From the NCBI RefSeq assembly GCF_002078875.1, contig NC_034415.1, forward strand, positions 22,282,331 through 22,346,330: a DNA stretch of 64,000 nt, given 5' to 3'. The DNA comes from Numida meleagris (taxonomy: Eukaryota > Chordata > Aves > Galliformes > Numididae). Within the stretch, counting starts at the first letter, position 1; every line of letters starts with the position of its first letter. Under the pieces are notes generated by a model that was not told the origin of the DNA, did no database searches, and saw only the letters and a list, made by a program, of their open reading frames with translations. The position numbers and the translations under genes were made by a program. Below are positions 60,441-64,000 of this stretch, piece by piece.

Positions 60441-63400
60441 TTTTAGATGAACTCATTTCAATCCACATTGCCACAGAGCAGCAGCAGCAAGTAGGCAGCA
60501 CCTCTCACCCAAGGAAAGCCGATCTCCAGCTAACGAGTACTAACAACCCTCCATCATTGTCTTCATGTGAACTACCTCCAGATAACGTAAAAGATCTACT
60601 CAGGGCTTCTCCACAGGCCCAGCTGCCTCAAAGATTTTTCTCTCCGAACTCCTCAACCTATTTGTTAGGTCACCAATATCCCAAACTAGAGCTGGGACCC
60701 TGCGGGGAGCTAGTGCAATTATTAACAGTGTTACGAGCCCCACAGAAATGCAGTTCCTTGGACAAGTATTCAGGGTTCACACATATTTTCTTCTTGGAGG
60801 TCGTTCGGCAATCAGAAAAAGTTGAAGGTCTGCTATTTTATACCTTTTTTTCCCCCACAGAGAACAAGGAGGCAATATCCAGGCAAAGCAAGGCCTCCCC
60901 AGCCTCTGCAGGCAGCGAGAGCTCATTCATTTCCATGCTGATAGAGGGAACATTGCTGAGCAGCGGTGATTTGGGAATGAAACTCAGCCAGCTTGTTACA
61001 TTACATGCCCTTTTAAAACAGGAGCGATACTGCTTTCACGTCTGACATGCATCATTAAAAAGCCATCACTTCAAGCAAGACTAGTTTTATTTATCACTAA
61101 AAGAAGAAAAGCGGGAAAAAGCAAGAGATAATCATCACTCATCCCTTTCTCCGCTGAAAAGCAAAAGCCTACGTCCAACAAGCAAGACCACCCATCTCGA
61201 AAGGGTTTTTGCAGAATTTACACTTGGCTGGTGTTTTAAGAAACACCCACTGCTATGCCTTCAACATGCATTCAGGTCTACGGTTCTCTGAGCCTGACAT
61301 CCTATCTCTGAGAGTAATAAAAATCAGATGCTTCTACATAACAGATAATGTTATATATATAACAGTACGTCTATTGAGAGTGATCCCTACCTGTAGATGG
61401 TTAAGACTTGGCTTATATCCTGGACAACGAGTGTTTATACCACTTACAAACAATTACACAACATCATGTACGCAACAAGAGGCAAATGTCTAACTTTCTT
61501 TGCATTTTCCTGCATTCCCCAAAAATACTTTTAACCGTACAGTCTTCTGGAGATAGCCTGAAGATGCCAAAGCCATCAGCAATATCGACCTTTCTGGCAA
61601 TGTTTCCTCCCACTTTTGGCAGGACCAGGGAGCCTGCAGGCTTGTGAACCAGTGATCTCAGGGAAAAGAAGTCTTGAGTACCTCAGGTAATGAGTTCTGT
61701 GTTGCTATGACACGCTCATCATATTTCTGCTCATGTGAAAGCGGTGAGTTAATGCGGTAGCAGGGAAAAAATCTTTAAGAATTGGAAGACAATTTGTCAC
61801 AGCACTGCCTCAAGGTTATCATCAGGAGTTTCCCAAGTTCATCAAGGTCTCATTGATTTCCAGTTGTTTCCAGCTCTAGAATGGATAACCAAAGGTAGGA
61901 ATCAATTTTCTAAGACCTATGTGAACCTAACTTGTAAGCAGGGGAGCTTCTTTTTATCAAAGAGATATCCATGAGCAAATCAGAAATCCCAGCAAAAGCA
62001 TCTATCTTGATCGTAAGACTGAAAATATCCTCCTTAGCATTGCTCTCGTAGAAATTCCAATCCAACCTCGTACACTGAATTATCTCTGAAGTAAGTCCAG
62101 CACCTTCACCAGAGAATTCCTGGTGTGAAAGTAAAAAAAATTACTGAGCAGGAGGAGGTCGACGCTAAACTCTGGTGCTACTCTCAGCTCTAACAGTAGC
62201 AGGGTACTAAACTCAATGGCTTAGTCTTACCTATTGAACTGCTATTTTCTGTGCCCAAATAACTGATCCTTAATGAAGCTATTTATGTAAGGAAATTAAA
62301 TTAAAAAGGAATGTTAGTCACCTGGGTGTTGCCACACGGCTGTAATGTGTGTCTGGGAGAACTGAGACTCATAAATTGTATGCAACACACTGAATGGAGG
62401 TCTTTAGCCTGTATAATTAAGTGGCAACTAGTTTCATATTAAAGATATTACACAGACACAGAGCCACAAACAAAATGTCATATTCTCCATTTCCTGTGTA
62501 TAAATCTCTTCACACAGCAAAGCCAAAAAAACACAGGTTAGGCACAAGGGAATTGGGGTATCAAGAGAAAAGCTCTGGGGCTGCAAAGTGACCTATGATT
62601 TTGCACCTACAGCTTTCAGAGCTGGAAGTAAAAGGCAGATACAATTCCAGAGGCACAACTCATTGCAGCCACAGTTACAGTTTGAGTCTTCGGGGATTCA
62701 GGGCAAAGAAGGACGTTCAACACCTCTGAAACGAAAATCATCCATTACCCAATCCTAGACAGTGCAGACCACTATTTTAATGGAAAAGGCAGAGTTTTTG
62801 GACAGACTATGCTCCCTTTCAAAACCCCATGGCCAAAGACTCAGCAACTGCACAATGTGAAAAGGCAGAGAGCCACTGATGGTCAAGTTTGGCACTGAGC
62901 TTGCTGCTGTAACCAGAGCTCAAGGCATGCATGGCTTGCCTGGGAAACATATATTCATACATTCCCTAAAAAATAGAAGGCAAATCTGCAGATAATAGCA
63001 GCTCAGATATCCAAATAAATCTAGCTGCGTATTACTGAGCTTCAGAGTGGCTCTACAAAAGCATCTTGATTTCAGACTAGAATACCTACAAAATATAAAA
63101 ACCTACACATAAACCTAAATTCCTGAATACAACTACACTGCCAGGTAAGAGCGGTTTTGAATTACAAGAGGTGTCCCAAGCTTGGCTCCGCAGAAACACA
63201 AGGACAGATGGCATCTGCTATCCAGGCCCCACCTCTGCTCAGTAAAGAGCACATGTGTGCAAACTGTGGTAGGGGGACTGCATGCATCTCCTCCTTGCTG
63301 CTTACAGAGGAACCTTTTCCACTGTCATTAACTCCCACGTGGCTCAGGTCAGGGGAGATACAGACCCCTCCTTCCCATGTCTCAGCCTACAGCAAGGCTT

Positions 63401-64000
63401 CCAGCACCTCTGTGACCAGGAAACGATGAGCCCTGGCCTTTCCTGCCCTGAGGACACTCAGGGACCTGCTCTTCACCTTGCCAACAGCCGCCGCTACTGC
63501 TAATCACCAGGACAACACACCCTCACTAAGCTGTTGTCAGCCTGCAAGTTATCACTCCGCAAAGCAGTGCTGGGCTCCAAGTGTCCCAGGAGAGACAGCT
63601 CTGGTGCTAAAAGGTTTATAATCCACCACTGCATCCACAGGGCACGAGATGTGGCATTTGTCAGCGTCTCTCAGGATGCTTCCCCCCCACACGTGGCTCT
63701 GCTGCTGTAGGAGGAACAGGGCAGGGCAAACCAAGATAGACACAGCACCGATCCATCTGCCTTCCCCAGCACTCTGCTGGCAAGCGGAGCTAATGTTTAA
63801 TTATCATGAGTGATTTATTAACTTATAAAGTTAGATTAAATAGGTATTTTGAGCTGAGTGGTTGAGAGGCTTTGAAAGGCGGAAGGGATTCATGCTATTT
63901 ATCCAGCTGAGGCAAAAGCCACGTGCTACGAACCCACAATACTCATTTATCTGCATTAAATGGAATGCATCTCTAGGAGAAGGACGTGACCAGCAGCCAG

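Larger units (their letters stand above)
47001..64000 (-). other. TRABD2B upstream intron or 5' region, second part
   Basis: This continues the non-coding DNA upstream of exon A. N-terminal TIKI2 motifs such as the first GxxH (G-T-I-H) and the F-E-L-D-L strand were not found, so exons upstream of A probably lie beyond base 64000 and this is most likely still intron. That assignment is inference. Visible contents are an exon-like 33-codon frame at 47611-47709, MIR-like remnants near 48.15 and 52.1 kb, a duplicated 15-mer at 53010-53054, a TA run at 58010-58032 and a CR1 fragment at about 60264-60440. There is no CpG island or promoter signature. The last 3 kb hold only unique-looking DNA. Confidence 0.5.

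Noticed and set aside
1..64000. Prokaryote-type features, CRISPR arrays, phage, integrated retrovirus, rRNA genes
   Set aside because: No repeats with regular spacers, LTR pairs, viral protein motifs or rRNA-like blocks were seen; tRNA genes were only checked by eye for the T-arm word.

Overview
This is vertebrate, most likely avian, nuclear DNA. The window has no prokaryote-like gene packing. Interspersed repeats are few, and the clear ones are CR1 LINE fragments (about 27.26, 30.11, 32.70 and 60.26 kb) of the kind that dominates bird genomes. The only coding sequence I can support is two short exons with proper splice sites.

The window lies inside one large gene on the minus strand, TRABD2B (TIKI2), which encodes a membrane-associated metalloprotease of the TraB/TIKI family that inactivates Wnt ligands. 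Exon A (26548-26694, 49 codons) and exon B (11438-11612, 58 codons plus one base) join in frame across a 14,935-base intron. Together they encode a continuous segment of the luminal/extracellular protease domain. Exon B stops inside the codon for the third residue of the second GxxH motif, so the His lies on the next exon, which I could not find in the 11.4 kb to its left. The N-terminal exons were not found in the 37 kb to its right. Both are inferred to lie outside the window.

Layout: 1-11437 is the 3' flanking intron, with simple repeats and two weak exon-like reading frames. 11438-11612 is exon B. 11613-26547 is the intervening intron, with a GT microsatellite, long purine/pyrimidine tracts, a possible conserved regulatory patch near 19.7-20.1 kb and MIR-like SINE remnants. 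26548-26694 is exon A. 26695-64000 is the 5' flanking intron, with CR1 fragments, MIR-like remnants, a purine tract with G-quadruplex potential at 44.5 kb and an unassigned exon-like 33-codon frame at 47.6 kb.

I see no operon, CRISPR array, phage, integrated virus or rRNA gene, and noticed no tRNA gene by eye. I found no convincing new biological system. The most useful leads are the candidate cassette exon at 47611-47709, the G-rich tract at 44529-44646 and the possible enhancer at 19650-20080. Nearly all other open reading frames look like chance frames in intronic DNA.
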